From Candidatus Heimdallarchaeota archaeon (lineage in GTDB: Archaea; Asgardarchaeota; Heimdallarchaeia; Heimdallarchaeales; Heimdallarchaeaceae), in NCBI GenBank assembly GCA_030668875.1, contig DAOVER010000006.1:37286-101285 (forward strand): 64,000 bases of DNA, read 5' to 3'. Below, piece after piece: positions 17,526 through 27,609 of this stretch. The notes under the pieces were generated by a model. That model had not been told where the DNA came from. It saw only the letters and a list, made by a program, of their open reading frames with translations, and searched no databases. Both the position numbers and the translations under genes were made by a program. Numbering within the stretch: position 1 is the stretch's first letter; the number at the start of each line of letters is the position of its first letter.

Positions 17526-18479
17526 TTACCCCACTTCAATCTCAAACATTGAAAGTAGGTCTTCAATATCTTGGGCTATTTTTTCATCTTCTTCGCTTAG
17601 TTCAGCACCTTCTTCGGGTTTTAAAAACTCAATTGCTCGAACAAAGCCATTCTCACATATCATTCGAGGAACGTGAGAACTTGAAAAGAATATACCTTCA
17701 GGGGGTTCATCAAGCTCTTCGAAAGCACCAGTGTATGTTTCAGTGTATACCTTATTTCCAATAATAACTAAGTCTCTAAAGAAACCCTTAGGAGCTCCTA
17801 AATCTTTCAAAATTTTCAAGGATTTCTCTAGCATAGATTCCTCAACTTTGGTTACAGGTGCAGATGCAGTTGTAGGTACTGAGGCTACAGGTGTAGATGC
17901 TGGAGAAGAACCGACAGGCGATAATTCTTCGGGTTTTACAATCTCAATTGATTCTGCTTCAAGGGCAGATAATATTGAAGGTGTTGGCCTATTACCTGGT
18001 GCGCCCATTTTAGCGATATGGGGAGGCAATTGGTTAGTTGAAACTTGAGTAGGACGGTCTTTTAACTGAGTACCATCTTCTTCAACTTCGACAGCAATTG
18101 GTCTATAAGCATCAGTTGCTTGAGATTCATCAAAGACATTTATTCGTTTTTGTCTTTCAATAATCTCTTCAGCTCTAGATTTAACATTATCAGGAACAAG
18201 ATCTTCTTTATTTATCTTTTTTAACATAGAAACAAATTCTGCTGTTTCATCATCTTGATCACAAGTTTGTGGCACATAAGCGAAACCGTATTCCTTTTTC
18301 CTCAAGTCTGATAAAGCTCTACTTCCAATGAATTTCTTCCTTATTGGACATTCTGAACCTTTCCATAACCACATTCTTTTCTCGGTTTCATCAACAATAA
18401 TCAGTACTTTCTGGTTTCCAAGATCTAATTCTTGACATTCTACTAAGGAACCATTTTCCTGAACTTCTAAGTATCTCAT
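17526..18479 (-). CDS. Gelsolin-like domain protein, otherwise unknown
   Basis: The first ~100 residues (KVLIIVDETEKRMWLWKGSE, then a K-K-F-x-x-x-R-A-L segment and a D-D-E-T-A-E-F end) recall a gelsolin/villin repeat: strand, W-x-G turn, long helix, acidic calcium-binding finish. Gelsolin-type actin regulators are known from Asgard archaea. A Pro/Ser/Thr-rich linker (about residues 130-215) leads to a second domain (ILKDLGAPKGFFRDLVIIG and an acidic end) that I do not recognise. The domain call is by pattern only, and the protein could be an unrelated two-domain family. Confidence 0.45.
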   Translation of the reverse strand: MRYLEVQENGSLVECQELDLGNQKVLIIVDETEKRMWLWKGSECPIRKKFIGSRALSDLRKKEYGFAYVPQTCDQDDETAEFVSMLKKINKEDLVPDNVKSRAEEIIERQKRINVFDESQATDAYRPIAVEVEEDGTQLKDRPTQVSTNQLPPHIAKMGAPGNRPTPSILSALEAESIEIVKPEELSPVGSSPASTPVASVPTTASAPVTKVEESMLEKSLKILKDLGAPKGFFRDLVIIGNKVYTETYTGAFEELDEPPEGIFFSSSHVPRMICENGFVRAIEFLKPEEGAELSEEDEKIAQDIEDLLSMFEIEVG

Positions 18480-18648
18480 GGCGTTTCACACTTTAGATAT
18501 CTTCGAGAATGTATATGTAAATTCATTTAATAAAAGTTATTGATGGTATCAAAGTAAATTCATAATCACAAACATGCCTTCAGAGCCTAAGAATTTCACT
18601 ATTGAAAGTAATGCAAAATTTAAGGAAGGAAAAGTAAAAAAAATTAGA

Positions 18649-19479
18649 TCACGTCATTTTTCCTTTCTCTTCTGTTGTATCCCTATCTACGTTTACATCT
18701 GTTTTATTGGCTTTTTTGCTACTCATTAAGCCCACGAAAACTAGAAGAGGAAGAATAGCTGTTCGGAAAAAGAATAGAAACAAATCAATCAAAGAATCTA
18801 TCCATAAGCTTACTGTATTAAGAATAGGAACCCCTTGCTTCTCAATAATTAGTGCAAAGAATATGGTTCCAAAGAAACCTACTGGTTTTCCTAAAACATC
18901 GTGAGCCCAGTACCATGCGGATCCAAGTCCATCTCCGCCAGCAGCCCCATAGGTCATTTGAAGAGTAACGGTCATTCCAATAACTAATGCAATTCTTAGA
19001 AAATTACCGATGATTAGCGCAATAATTGCAAGAAATGTTGCCTTTACTTTTTTCCCAAAATCTGCAGGGGTAACAACAATTAACCCCATGAGAAGGGCTC
19101 CAGCCTGCATGCCTGTACATGCTCGTACAACCGCAAATCTTCTTTCTGCAGTTTCGGACTTTATTAAAGGAGTAAGGTTATCATGAGTTTCTAATCCTGT
19201 GAGGATTCTTATGAAAATTGCAATAAATGAATTAGATGAATCAGCTTCATCATAATATCCAATGAAGTTAATATCATATTGATATAAATCTAAGATTTGA
19301 AAAACGGTGTCACCAGTAAGTTTTTCAAGGAAGAAATAATCTGGTACGAAATACAAGAGTATCGTCAGAATCACAACAACAATGAATGAAATTATACTAT
19401 AAATCCACTTATTCTTTCCAGTAGGGTTGAGTAAAGCCCTCAACTGAGGAGAAGATTGTTTTTCTGTCTCTTTCACCAT
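18649..19479 (-). CDS. Archaeosortase/exosortase-family transpeptidase
   Basis: A 276-residue membrane protein with about seven hydrophobic segments. The exosortase catalytic triad is visible in order: Cys in RACTGMQAG (about residue 120), Arg in GNFLRIAL (about 160) and His in YWAHDVLG (about 190). Archaeosortases cut a C-terminal sorting signal (short motif, membrane helix, basic tail) and join the protein to a lipid. A possible substrate is the beta-helix protein at 58.2 kb, which ends with such a tripartite tail. It lies between the gelsolin-like gene and DP2 on the same strand. Confidence 0.85.
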   Translation of the reverse strand: MVKETEKQSSPQLRALLNPTGKNKWIYSIISFIVVVILTILLYFVPDYFFLEKLTGDTVFQILDLYQYDINFIGYYDEADSSNSFIAIFIRILTGLETHDNLTPLIKSETAERRFAVVRACTGMQAGALLMGLIVVTPADFGKKVKATFLAIIALIIGNFLRIALVIGMTVTLQMTYGAAGGDGLGSAWYWAHDVLGKPVGFFGTIFFALIIEKQGVPILNTVSLWIDSLIDLFLFFFRTAILPLLVFVGLMSSKKANKTDVNVDRDTTEEKGKMT

Positions 19480-19573
19480 AACGAGTCAACTCCCAATAAC
19501 TATAGATAATTAAAAATGATTCGTTAGATATAAAATAGCTCTAAAAAGCATACAATTTATCAAGACCAAATAC

Positions 19574-22500
19574 TCATTTATCAGAACTGTACTTCATAAA
19601 AAACTCTGATAATTGAACCGATTCTTTTACTTTTTTAGATTTTTCTTTTTTTGAAGATGTTAAAGCATCCTCACCAAATAATGATTCCAAATTGTGTTTC
19701 ATAATGGCTAATCGATTCTTCAAATAGTCAGAAAGATCATATTCCTCTACCAAAGAACTAGCCATGTCAAAGTATTTTGATACAGATGCTTGATATACGG
19801 TTAAATTCAATTTAGCCATACCACAATTTGGACAAGTCCCTGATAGAGGTATTCTCCGATATATTCTATTACAATTGGTGCATCTGATTTTCTGAGAACC
19901 AAATCGTCGGAGATTACCTATCATATCAGGTATAAAGTGATTTACAATTACTCTTGTTGCAACATCCTTTATGTCTACAGCTTTAATCAAACTAGCAACA
20001 TGAAGCTGAGCATAAACCTTATCGCTCATTGTTTTAAGGTTTTTATAGGCAGTCGATTCTGGTCCTTCAAAGATGTGAGATGTTTCGTGAGAATAGAGAA
20101 AGCCTTCGTAAGCACTCTCATCACTTAATCGATTACTAATCATATCTATAAGGGGAAGAACTATTTTAGGAGATATTCTATCTAATGTTGCTTCATAAAA
20201 TGTAAGGGGATATCTCACACAAGTATCAACATTGTGTGATTCATCGTCTACTTCATGGGGGTTAAGATTAGAAACAAGAATCAGGGGAGCATCCATTTTA
20301 CCACCACGAATTTCAGGGAGATAGGAACGAGAAAAATTAAGAAAAGCGTCAAGAGCAAGAATGCAAGAATCTTCATCTCCGTCGCATTGTTTAGTAACCA
20401 AACAATTCAGCATTACGATATTGTGATATGTTTCTGTCTCCTTATTGCTTGATTCGACTTCTAAACAATATGAGTTTTCATTTGAGTTACCTTTAGTTAT
20501 TTTTTTAATCGTATCAGCTGCAATCGTGTTGCTTATTTCATCAAAAGTTTTAAATTTGGGATAACCTCGGTTCATAAGTAAAGCTACATTTTGTCTCTTT
20601 TTTTCGTGATGTAAAATTATATTGTTGAACAAAATTTCATTTTCCTTACCTGGAATATTCACATGATATAACGGATTATCCCTTTTAGGTTCTGTTCCAA
20701 GTTGTTCATATCTCTTTAAGATTACATCCCCGTATCTTCCTCCCTTTATCTTTGAAATTCTAGCAAAAATGCTTAGAGACATCAATAACAAACTATAATC
20801 CTGTGCAAGTTTGTAATTTCCCGTGTAGATTGTTGTTCTGAAAGAACGAGTTATTATTGAACCATCACCATCAATAACAGCTGAAAGGAAAGAAAATCTA
20901 TATTCCTTTGGTAGGGAAAAAATGAAACTAGGTATTCTTTTGTTAAGAGCTTTCTTTCTCATTCCAAACGCATAAGCAAACAAATATGCATGTATTCTTC
21001 CTGTGTGAACTAATTGGTTGTTATCCTTTTTATGATAGGGTGTGGTTCCTAAAACCGTTTTTATTAAATGTCTAACGTGTTTTCTTAGAACTGGATTCGG
21101 AACGCTGAAATTAGTTTGATAACAAGTTCTTTGGTCTCTTATATATCCCTCCGCTATCAGATACCCCAACAATCTCATTAAATCAGTAGTGAAAGGGAGG
21201 TAGGGGGATATTGTGTGATCATCTCTTGCCATACCTAATCTAGCTTCATGGGGGACATCATCCCACCGAAATACGTTCAATTTCTGTAAAACTGTAAGAT
21301 GACTCAAAGGTATTGATTTGAACCAGTCAGAAGTCAAGGGTCTTTTCATTGGCTCTTCTGGTAAAATGGTCACAAAGTACTCTCTTACCTGTTTTGGAAA
21401 ATTAATGTGTGTTATATTAGGGTCAATCATGTTATTGTTTTGGATAAATTCCAGAAGTTTAGTTTTCATCCATTTAGCTGCTTCGCGTAAGCGCACTTGA
21501 TGTTTGAATTCGACGAATTTAGGTTTATCAGGTAAGGTGGATAATTCTTTTAGAATATTAACATTCGCTGGAGGTTGAATGACCGGTATTGGGGATTTTT
21601 TGACAATAGGAATATGATCCCCTACTTCAAGATGTGCTGCTTTAGTTGTTGTAGTTATTCTACTCGATGGGTTCCAAACAAGAGCATTATGATTAGGAGT
21701 CATTTTAAGCGTTCTGCCAGTTTCAGTTTTGATTTCTATCCATTGTCCAGTAGTCCCTTTAATCCAATGCTTTATTTGTTGAAAAATAGCTTGGTTAGTT
21801 GTTTCATCTATGCTTACAGCTTCCCAGTGTGGATTAAGGTTTTCAACAGCAAGGGTTCCATAATCATCAACAATTTCTTGTTGAGCCCCTAGAGCAACAA
21901 GTTCATCAACAATTTCTCCAATATTCTTGCGAATTAATTGGTGTGTATTGTTATCCCAGATTAGGATTTCTTCATCTTTCGATAAACAATTCCTTCGCTT
22001 AGCTGCGTGCCAATAAGGATGAGCGAAGTTGACTTTAGCTTTAGTAAAACCAATTATTCTCCCCACAATTCCTGCTGAAGTGTGTGGAGCTAAGCCCATC
22101 ACAAGTTTACCTATTAGATCTGAAGGTCTTTCCACATTATAATAATGTGGTAATCCATACACTTTTTCCAGTAATTCATCTATAAAATTTGCAACTCTAG
22201 CTAAATGTTTTCCCCCATCAATGTTCAAAACTATATCCTGAATTTTAAGTTCAACAATTTGTTCTGTACTAACTAGAGGTTTTCCATGGGCATCAACTGT
22301 ATATCCTTGTTCATGTAATTGTTGAATTGTGGCTCCAATTTCTGAAGGTTTGAAATGTGTGAGTACTGCGTCAGTTGAATCAAATCGAATGGTTCCATCC
22401 CTATAAACAAAAAGCTCATGTTTAGCCCTTAAAATCCCTTTATCAATTAATTCAGGAGCTCGAAGTTTATTCATTAACTTTTTTATGGTTTTAACCTTTT

Positions 22501-24736
22501 TAGGGATAGGAGCACCTATTCTCTTCTTTGCTTCCATTATTTGAGTTTCTAAAGGATAGTTCACTAATTGGTATTGGAGTGTCATCCTACCACACTTTGA
22601 GCAACGATCATCAGTTGTTTCTATGTTACAGGAAGGGCAAACTGCAGAGACAACAGTAGGAACATTGCACGATGAGCACAAAACATTGTGGGTAAGAGTG
22701 CCACAGGAAGGGCATGATCTACGTGACAATTCAATATTGATATTCTTATGAGTAGCGGCAACAAATAAGTCTCTTAGCCTCCCTCCTGCATTTCCAATTG
22801 GGAACAACATCTGAACAGGAGGTTTCATTCGTCTGTCTTTTGCTTTTTCTGGTCTTCCCATTCTAGCACCAGTGTAAACTGGACATTTATCTCTGATTTT
22901 CACGTTCTCTAAAGAATTGATTAAATCGATCACCCTTCCATTCTTCTTGGAAATTGGTAGTAGTTTTCCTTCTTTATAACCAATCGTATTTAACAAAGGC
23001 AAAGAGTGCAAATCCAAAATAATCTTATCTTCTACTAGTTTGTGAGGAACACAAATTGATTCTAATATTTCTTTAACTTCAAGTTTATTATCAATTTCAA
23101 GAATATTATTATCAAAACTACTGTTTGACTTTATGTGGTCTCTTAGAGACTTAAACTCTTCTACAGAAATATTAGACCAGTGATAGGTAAACTCTGGATG
23201 GAGAGGAATGTTTAGTTTATCAGATAGTTCAAGTGCTTCTTGTGGCGAAGGAATTAAACTGAAAGGATGTTGAACAAAACCATCAATTTTCTCCAAAAGT
23301 TTGTTATCGGTTTTTACACCTGTGGTTTCCTTGAAATCTACAAAGGCTTCCTCAAGTTCTTGAATCCACCATTCTTCACAGTAACCTGAAGGGATTAAAT
23401 CAAAGTTACTCTGATTAAACTCACCAACCCCGTACAACATATCCCCGAGAAATAAGATTTCAAGTAAATTTTCTCTAATAGCTATTGCTTGATCATAGCT
23501 TTCTATTTTTAATACATCGCCATTCTTTAATTTTACAATAGGTGGATGGATTGAATCAACAGGCATAACTATCGCTCCCTTTCCAGGCCTTTCTGTACGC
23601 ACATGGGTACCACAAGCTAGAAAATCATCCACTAAACCCATAAGAGCAGGATGTATACCCATACCAGCCAAACCTGTTGTTCTAGACCTACCATATCTAA
23701 GTCTGAAACCTCCTTCCACTGAGGGATGTGAAAAAACAGGTCTTCCTCCAATTACATCCCTTATGTATCCCATATCAGAGACGATTTCTTCTTCAGTATC
23801 AACTTCTATATCCTCTTCTTCATCATCATATTTGATGTCTGATTCTTCATCTGAAATAGAACCACTTTTCTCATGAATCTCAATTAACTTTGTAAGCCAA
23901 TCCCAACCATCAAGTTTGTTGTCTTTAGTTTTCTTGATAAGTTTCTTTGATCTGCCAACAAGACCATCATTAAAGACTAAACAAGCCCCACCACGTAAAC
24001 GGTTTGTCTCGATTCTTCTTAAATCACGATTTCCTGTAACCTCAACTTTGTCTGTTGGCTCTCCGCTAATCTCAATTGGCAGATTCTGGGCAGCAAATCT
24101 TTGTTCGTCTTTTGTTGTCGGAAGTTGTAGATGACTAACTCTATTATATAACTCTAATTCTTCTATATATCTCTCAACCTCTCTTTGATCTGGTTGATAT
24201 TTACCTATTTTCAATCTTTTTCTAATAAAATCTCCTAAGAGTACACTCATACCAGCTGCAGTACCACCAGCTGAACGTATTGGACCTGAATAATAAACTG
24301 CAAGATAATCAGTCCCATCATCATTCTGTTTAATCTTTACCTTGGCGATACCCTCAATAGGAGCAGCAGTAATGCTCTCGGTGATAACAGCGAGAGATGT
24401 ACGTAAAGCTTGATCTGCTAATATTTCCTTAGAACCCTTAATTAACTTCTGATCACAAATTTCACCAGCAATTCTGAATGCAACTTGTTCTCTAGATAGA
24501 TCCTGTTTTTCTAGATCCCTGATTCTTATTCCTACTCCTTCTGGACCAATCAAACCTTCAACTCTATCAGCTATATCTTTAGCTATGGGTATTTCGACAT
24601 TAAGAGATGGATCTAATCCTTGCTCTCGAGCTTTTTCAGCAATATTATAGATGATATGTAGTTGATCATTTAGACGGTTGAAATAATCTTGCATATTGAT
24701 AGATAAATTCTGATTCTGAGTGATTTGATTCACCAA
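19574..24736 (-). CDS. polC: DNA polymerase D large subunit (DP2), intein-containing precursor
   Basis: The precursor has 1720 residues; removing the intein leaves 1186, the normal DP2 size. DP2 landmarks include PIRSAGGTAAGMS near residue 150, a double zinc region with repeated C-x-x-C (about residues 670-715), and HPYWHAAKRRN/CDGDEDS at the catalytic centre. In Pyrococcus PolD the acidic residues of that last segment are required for polymerisation. A C-terminal zinc module (CTNCNRIYRR...CPNCG) begins near residue 1620. PolD is the replicative polymerase of most archaea. The enzyme is inactive until the intein is excised, because the intein splits the active site. Confidence 0.96.
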   Translation of the reverse strand: MVNQITQNQNLSINMQDYFNRLNDQLHIIYNIAEKAREQGLDPSLNVEIPIAKDIADRVEGLIGPEGVGIRIRDLEKQDLSREQVAFRIAGEICDQKLIKGSKEILADQALRTSLAVITESITAAPIEGIAKVKIKQNDDGTDYLAVYYSGPIRSAGGTAAGMSVLLGDFIRKRLKIGKYQPDQREVERYIEELELYNRVSHLQLPTTKDEQRFAAQNLPIEISGEPTDKVEVTGNRDLRRIETNRLRGGACLVFNDGLVGRSKKLIKKTKDNKLDGWDWLTKLIEIHEKSGSISDEESDIKYDDEEEDIEVDTEEEIVSDMGYIRDVIGGRPVFSHPSVEGGFRLRYGRSRTTGLAGMGIHPALMGLVDDFLACGTHVRTERPGKGAIVMPVDSIHPPIVKLKNGDVLKIESYDQAIAIRENLLEILFLGDMLYGVGEFNQSNFDLIPSGYCEEWWIQELEEAFVDFKETTGVKTDNKLLEKIDGFVQHPFSLIPSPQEALELSDKLNIPLHPEFTYHWSNISVEEFKSLRDHIKSNSSFDNNILEIDNKLEVKEILESICVPHKLVEDKIILDLHSLPLLNTIGYKEGKLLPISKKNGRVIDLINSLENVKIRDKCPVYTGARMGRPEKAKDRRMKPPVQMLFPIGNAGGRLRDLFVAATHKNINIELSRRSCPSCGTLTHNVLCSSCNVPTVVSAVCPSCNIETTDDRCSKCGRMTLQYQLVNYPLETQIMEAKKRIGAPIPKKVKTIKKLMNKLRAPELIDKGILRAKHELFVYRDGTIRFDSTDAVLTHFKPSEIGATIQQLHEQGYTVDAHGKPLVSTEQIVELKIQDIVLNIDGGKHLARVANFIDELLEKVYGLPHYYNVERPSDLIGKLVMGLAPHTSAGIVGRIIGFTKAKVNFAHPYWHAAKRRNCLSKDEEILIWDNNTHQLIRKNIGEIVDELVALGAQQEIVDDYGTLAVENLNPHWEAVSIDETTNQAIFQQIKHWIKGTTGQWIEIKTETGRTLKMTPNHNALVWNPSSRITTTTKAAHLEVGDHIPIVKKSPIPVIQPPANVNILKELSTLPDKPKFVEFKHQVRLREAAKWMKTKLLEFIQNNNMIDPNITHINFPKQVREYFVTILPEEPMKRPLTSDWFKSIPLSHLTVLQKLNVFRWDDVPHEARLGMARDDHTISPYLPFTTDLMRLLGYLIAEGYIRDQRTCYQTNFSVPNPVLRKHVRHLIKTVLGTTPYHKKDNNQLVHTGRIHAYLFAYAFGMRKKALNKRIPSFIFSLPKEYRFSFLSAVIDGDGSIITRSFRTTIYTGNYKLAQDYSLLLMSLSIFARISKIKGGRYGDVILKRYEQLGTEPKRDNPLYHVNIPGKENEILFNNIILHHEKKRQNVALLMNRGYPKFKTFDEISNTIAADTIKKITKGNSNENSYCLEVESSNKETETYHNIVMLNCLVTKQCDGDEDSCILALDAFLNFSRSYLPEIRGGKMDAPLILVSNLNPHEVDDESHNVDTCVRYPLTFYEATLDRISPKIVLPLIDMISNRLSDESAYEGFLYSHETSHIFEGPESTAYKNLKTMSDKVYAQLHVASLIKAVDIKDVATRVIVNHFIPDMIGNLRRFGSQKIRCTNCNRIYRRIPLSGTCPNCGMAKLNLTVYQASVSKYFDMASSLVEEYDLSDYLKNRLAIMKHNLESLFGEDALTSSKKEKSKKVKESVQLSEFFMKYSSDK
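20387..21988 (-). mobile_element. Intein with LAGLIDADG endonuclease in DP2, C-terminal Gln
   Basis: The 534-residue insert begins with Cys (CLSKDEEILIW, precursor residue 917) and ends ...NCLVTKQ (residue 1450) directly before extein Cys of CDGDED. Splicing blocks are present: a T-x-x-H-N block (TPNHN) near residue 1000 and YHNIVML near the end. Two LAGLIDADG helices, LLGYLIAEGYI (about 1190) and LSAVIDGDGSI (about 1285), indicate a homing endonuclease with acidic catalytic residues kept. The final residue is Gln, not Asn, and the penultimate is Lys, not His. A Pyrococcus abyssi PolII intein with C-terminal Gln is known to splice, so activity is plausible. Confidence 0.93.
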
Positions 24737-24796
24737 TCCGTTTTGGGCAATGTATGTGTAAATTTTTTAACTTTATAAGTCTGTCATATACCAGTT

Positions 24797-25444
24797 TTGA
24801 GATATAAATATTTTTTAATTAGGAAACTTTGTTTAACTGTGATTAGGGTTACAATTGCGACTAAGAATTTTAGGTTTTTGTATATAGTTGAGAATATTCT
24901 ATCTAAAATAAATGAAATTAAAACTAATCACATTTTACCTGAGGAATTTATGGATGATAACTCTGACGTTATAATTACGACCGAAATAGAGAAAAATAGT
25001 ATTAGAAGCAAAAAAATATTCATACCAAAAGCTTTCAATCATTACAATCTCTTTTCCAACATTTTTCTTATTGCAAATAATAGAAAGAAATTTGGAGAGG
25101 TGGTTGTTGGTATAGATCCTGGAAAAACCATAGGTTTTGCCGTAATAGGAGAAGGAAAAAATATCTTAGGGGTAGGGGAGTTTTTTACTGCGGTTGATGC
25201 GGTAAAGGAAGTAATTACGATTTTCTTCAACATTGAAACAGATACCTTCAAAGTAAACATTGGTAGGGGGGGAGGGAAAACTAAAGAGGAGATTATCAAG
25301 AGATTGATAAGTATATTCCACGAAAAAGTTCCTGTCAATGTAATAAATGAAGATTTCACGTCTCAAAATAAGAATCGTTTAGCAGAGGTTAGATATAGTA
25401 AAAATATCAGTGCGGCACTAAATATCGCAAGTCGAGATATTTAA
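24797..25444 (+). CDS. RuvC/RNase H-like fold protein, unknown
   Basis: A 215-residue ORF. Residues ~100-130 read VVVGIDPGKTIGFAVIGEG, the first-strand signature of RuvC/RNase H-like nucleases (G-I-D-P-G), followed by strands and helices; a second acidic residue appears in V-I-N-E-D-F near residue 185. The N-terminal ~95 residues are not recognised, and the true start may be internal. It is divergent from polC, whose start is 60 bases away, which hints at a replication or repair role. Nuclease activity is inference. Confidence 0.6.
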   Translation: MRYKYFLIRKLCLTVIRVTIATKNFRFLYIVENILSKINEIKTNHILPEEFMDDNSDVIITTEIEKNSIRSKKIFIPKAFNHYNLFSNIFLIANNRKKFGEVVVGIDPGKTIGFAVIGEGKNILGVGEFFTAVDAVKEVITIFFNIETDTFKVNIGRGGGKTKEEIIKRLISIFHEKVPVNVINEDFTSQNKNRLAEVRYSKNISAALNIASRDI

Positions 25445-25646
25445 AAATGCATATGAAAACATTTCTAAATACCAACAAATAATTAGGTTTAAAACAAAGA
25501 TTGAACGAATTTGTGTTTAGTTAGAAACACTAACATTCGTTAAAATTACAAAATCTGGAATATCTAAAAGTATTTAATAGTTGCATGATAAAGCTTATTG
25601 TTTCAAATTAATTATTTGTGATAATGTTATAAGGATAGAGATATCG

Positions 25647-26528
25647 ATGGAAGGCGTTGTAGAACAAGATAAGACCATTGATGAGATGATTGACGAAATA
25701 CAAGAGCAATTCAATATTGTTGGTAGAACATTTGAACTTAAGAAATGTTTAGCAGCAAAGCTCGCAAATAGGCATATATTGTTAGAGGGAGATGTTGGAG
25801 TGGGTAAAACCACATTAGCCCATGCACTAGCATCTTACTTCTCCCAAGATCTTGAAAGAGTAGATGGCGATGAAAGATATAGTTCTTCTAAGCTAGTTGG
25901 GCATTTTGACCCTCCAATGGTAATTGAAAAGGGATATGACTGGGATTCATTTGTCACAGGCCCATTAACCAAAGCCATGCAACAAGGAGCTATCTTATTT
26001 TTGAATGAATTGAATAGAATGCCAGAAGGCACACAAAACGTGCTTTTAGCTGCCATGGATGAAGGAATAATAATGATTCCAAAACTAGGCGAGGTTAAAG
26101 CAGTTGATGGTTTCTTTATTATTAGTGCAATGAACCCAGCAGAACTTGTAGCAACAACTCCTTTGAGTGAGGCTTTAAGAGACAGGTTCGTTTGGATAAG
26201 GTTGCAATATCAACCTGAAGAGGAAGAGCAAAATATTGTTCGTGTTCGAACTGGTATTAAGGATGAAAAAATCATTCTTATGGCCGTAAAAATCGTTCGA
26301 GCAACAAGGGATTGGCCAGATTTACGGAGAGGATCTTCAATCAGAGGAGCAATAGATTTAGCAGCAATAATTCGATTTCTAGAAGTAAATGATATTGAAT
26401 CATGGATTGATAGTTCAATAATGGCTTTAGCAACTAAAATCGAACTTGAAGATGGTGTTGAAAGTTTAGTGGAAGATGTAATTAAAGACATAGTCACTAC
26501 TACTTTGCAAGATATGGATTTTTTCTAG
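25647..26528 (+). CDS. MoxR-type AAA+ ATPase
   Basis: From the ATG at 25647 the product has 293 residues: Walker A GDVGVGKTT (about 48-56), Walker B-like AILFLNELNRMP, sensor 1 SAMNPAE, arginine finger region EALRDRFVW. MoxR ATPases act as chaperones or metal-insertion helpers together with a vWA-domain protein. That partner follows 59 bases downstream on the same strand, so the pair is almost certainly an operon. An upstream start at 25581 would add 22 residues with an atypical Cys-rich sequence and is less likely. Confidence 0.88.
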   Translation: MEGVVEQDKTIDEMIDEIQEQFNIVGRTFELKKCLAAKLANRHILLEGDVGVGKTTLAHALASYFSQDLERVDGDERYSSSKLVGHFDPPMVIEKGYDWDSFVTGPLTKAMQQGAILFLNELNRMPEGTQNVLLAAMDEGIIMIPKLGEVKAVDGFFIISAMNPAELVATTPLSEALRDRFVWIRLQYQPEEEEQNIVRVRTGIKDEKIILMAVKIVRATRDWPDLRRGSSIRGAIDLAAIIRFLEVNDIESWIDSSIMALATKIELEDGVESLVEDVIKDIVTTTLQDMDFF

Positions 26529-26587
26529 AAGAGGAGGGGGATCCATTCCGAGAGGACTTCCAAAAACCATATGTCTTTAGAGGAAAA

Positions 26588-27607
26588 ATGGATAAAGGTA
26601 GGCTTTTAGAAGCCGAAATTGTGTCTGGAAAAAGAAACCCTTCAGTTTATTCAAGTTTGTCTGAAGGTATGAGTTATTATGAAATTAAAAAGCAAACTGA
26701 ATTAGCTGTTGATGTTGATAATATGCCAGCTATTCAAGGACTAGCTATTTCAAATAAATTCGCTGTCGCGGAAGCGTTAAACTCTAAAAAGGGCTATACT
26801 CTTATTTCAAGAAGAGCATCTAAAGGTGATAGTAGTGCCCCTGAATTATTTTTTATGTTAAGGTCAGCTTTAGACGATAGAATGAGACCAGTTTTTCGTC
26901 GATTAGCAAGAAAAGTTATTCTAACAACCGCTTTTGGTGTTACAAGTCAAGGGATTAGAGGAGAAGTTTTTGAACAAACTGAATATGAACCAGGTTTAGA
27001 TGAATTTGATATTGATGAAACGTTAGAAAGATTTCTTGAAAACAGAAGTAGAATCTTGAACACTGAAGACATAGTTAGTCTTGAGAGAAAAGAAAAACAA
27101 AAGACTGCAGTGTTAATGTTTGATACTTCTGGTTCATTGTATGGTGAACGATTCACAACAGCAGCTTTGACAGTTGCCGTGATGGCATATAATTTAGCAC
27201 GAGATAATTTCAGTGTTGTAGTATTCAATACAAAAGCCTATACTATCAAACGTATAAAAGAAAGAGTGAAGACAGACGAGCTTGTTAATCGAATCCTTGA
27301 GAGTGATAGCGCCGGATATACTAATATATCTGAAGGGTTAAAATATGGCGGTATAGAACTCGAAAAAATCAAAAAAAGAAACAAGTTTGGTGTTCTTGTT
27401 ACCGATGGAGCTTTCAATAGAGGAGGCGATCCACGTCCTTACCTGAAATATTTTCCTAAACTTCATGTTTTAGCACTGCCAAGTAAGCAAGATTGGGGAA
27501 GAAGAGTGTGTAAAGATCTTGCTAGACTTGGCAGAGGGAAGTTCTCAGAGGTTAACAGTTACAAACAGATTCCTCGTATTCTCATGCGACTTCTTAGAGA
27601 GGCTTAG
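26588..27607 (+). CDS. vWA-domain protein paired with MoxR ATPase
   Basis: The MIDAS motif D-T-S-G-S begins at about residue 179 (AVLMFDTSGSLYG), with the matching Thr in SAGYTNISEG and Asp in VTDGAF, so a von Willebrand A metal-binding domain occupies residues ~170-335. The first 170 residues are helical and unassigned. Together with the upstream MoxR ATPase this forms the common MoxR/vWA (CoxD/CoxE-like) module. The client protein is not evident from the neighbours. It starts at ATG 26588 after AGAGGA. Confidence 0.85.
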   Translation: MDKGRLLEAEIVSGKRNPSVYSSLSEGMSYYEIKKQTELAVDVDNMPAIQGLAISNKFAVAEALNSKKGYTLISRRASKGDSSAPELFFMLRSALDDRMRPVFRRLARKVILTTAFGVTSQGIRGEVFEQTEYEPGLDEFDIDETLERFLENRSRILNTEDIVSLERKEKQKTAVLMFDTSGSLYGERFTTAALTVAVMAYNLARDNFSVVVFNTKAYTIKRIKERVKTDELVNRILESDSAGYTNISEGLKYGGIELEKIKKRNKFGVLVTDGAFNRGGDPRPYLKYFPKLHVLALPSKQDWGRRVCKDLARLGRGKFSEVNSYKQIPRILMRLLREA

Positions 27608-27609
27608 GG

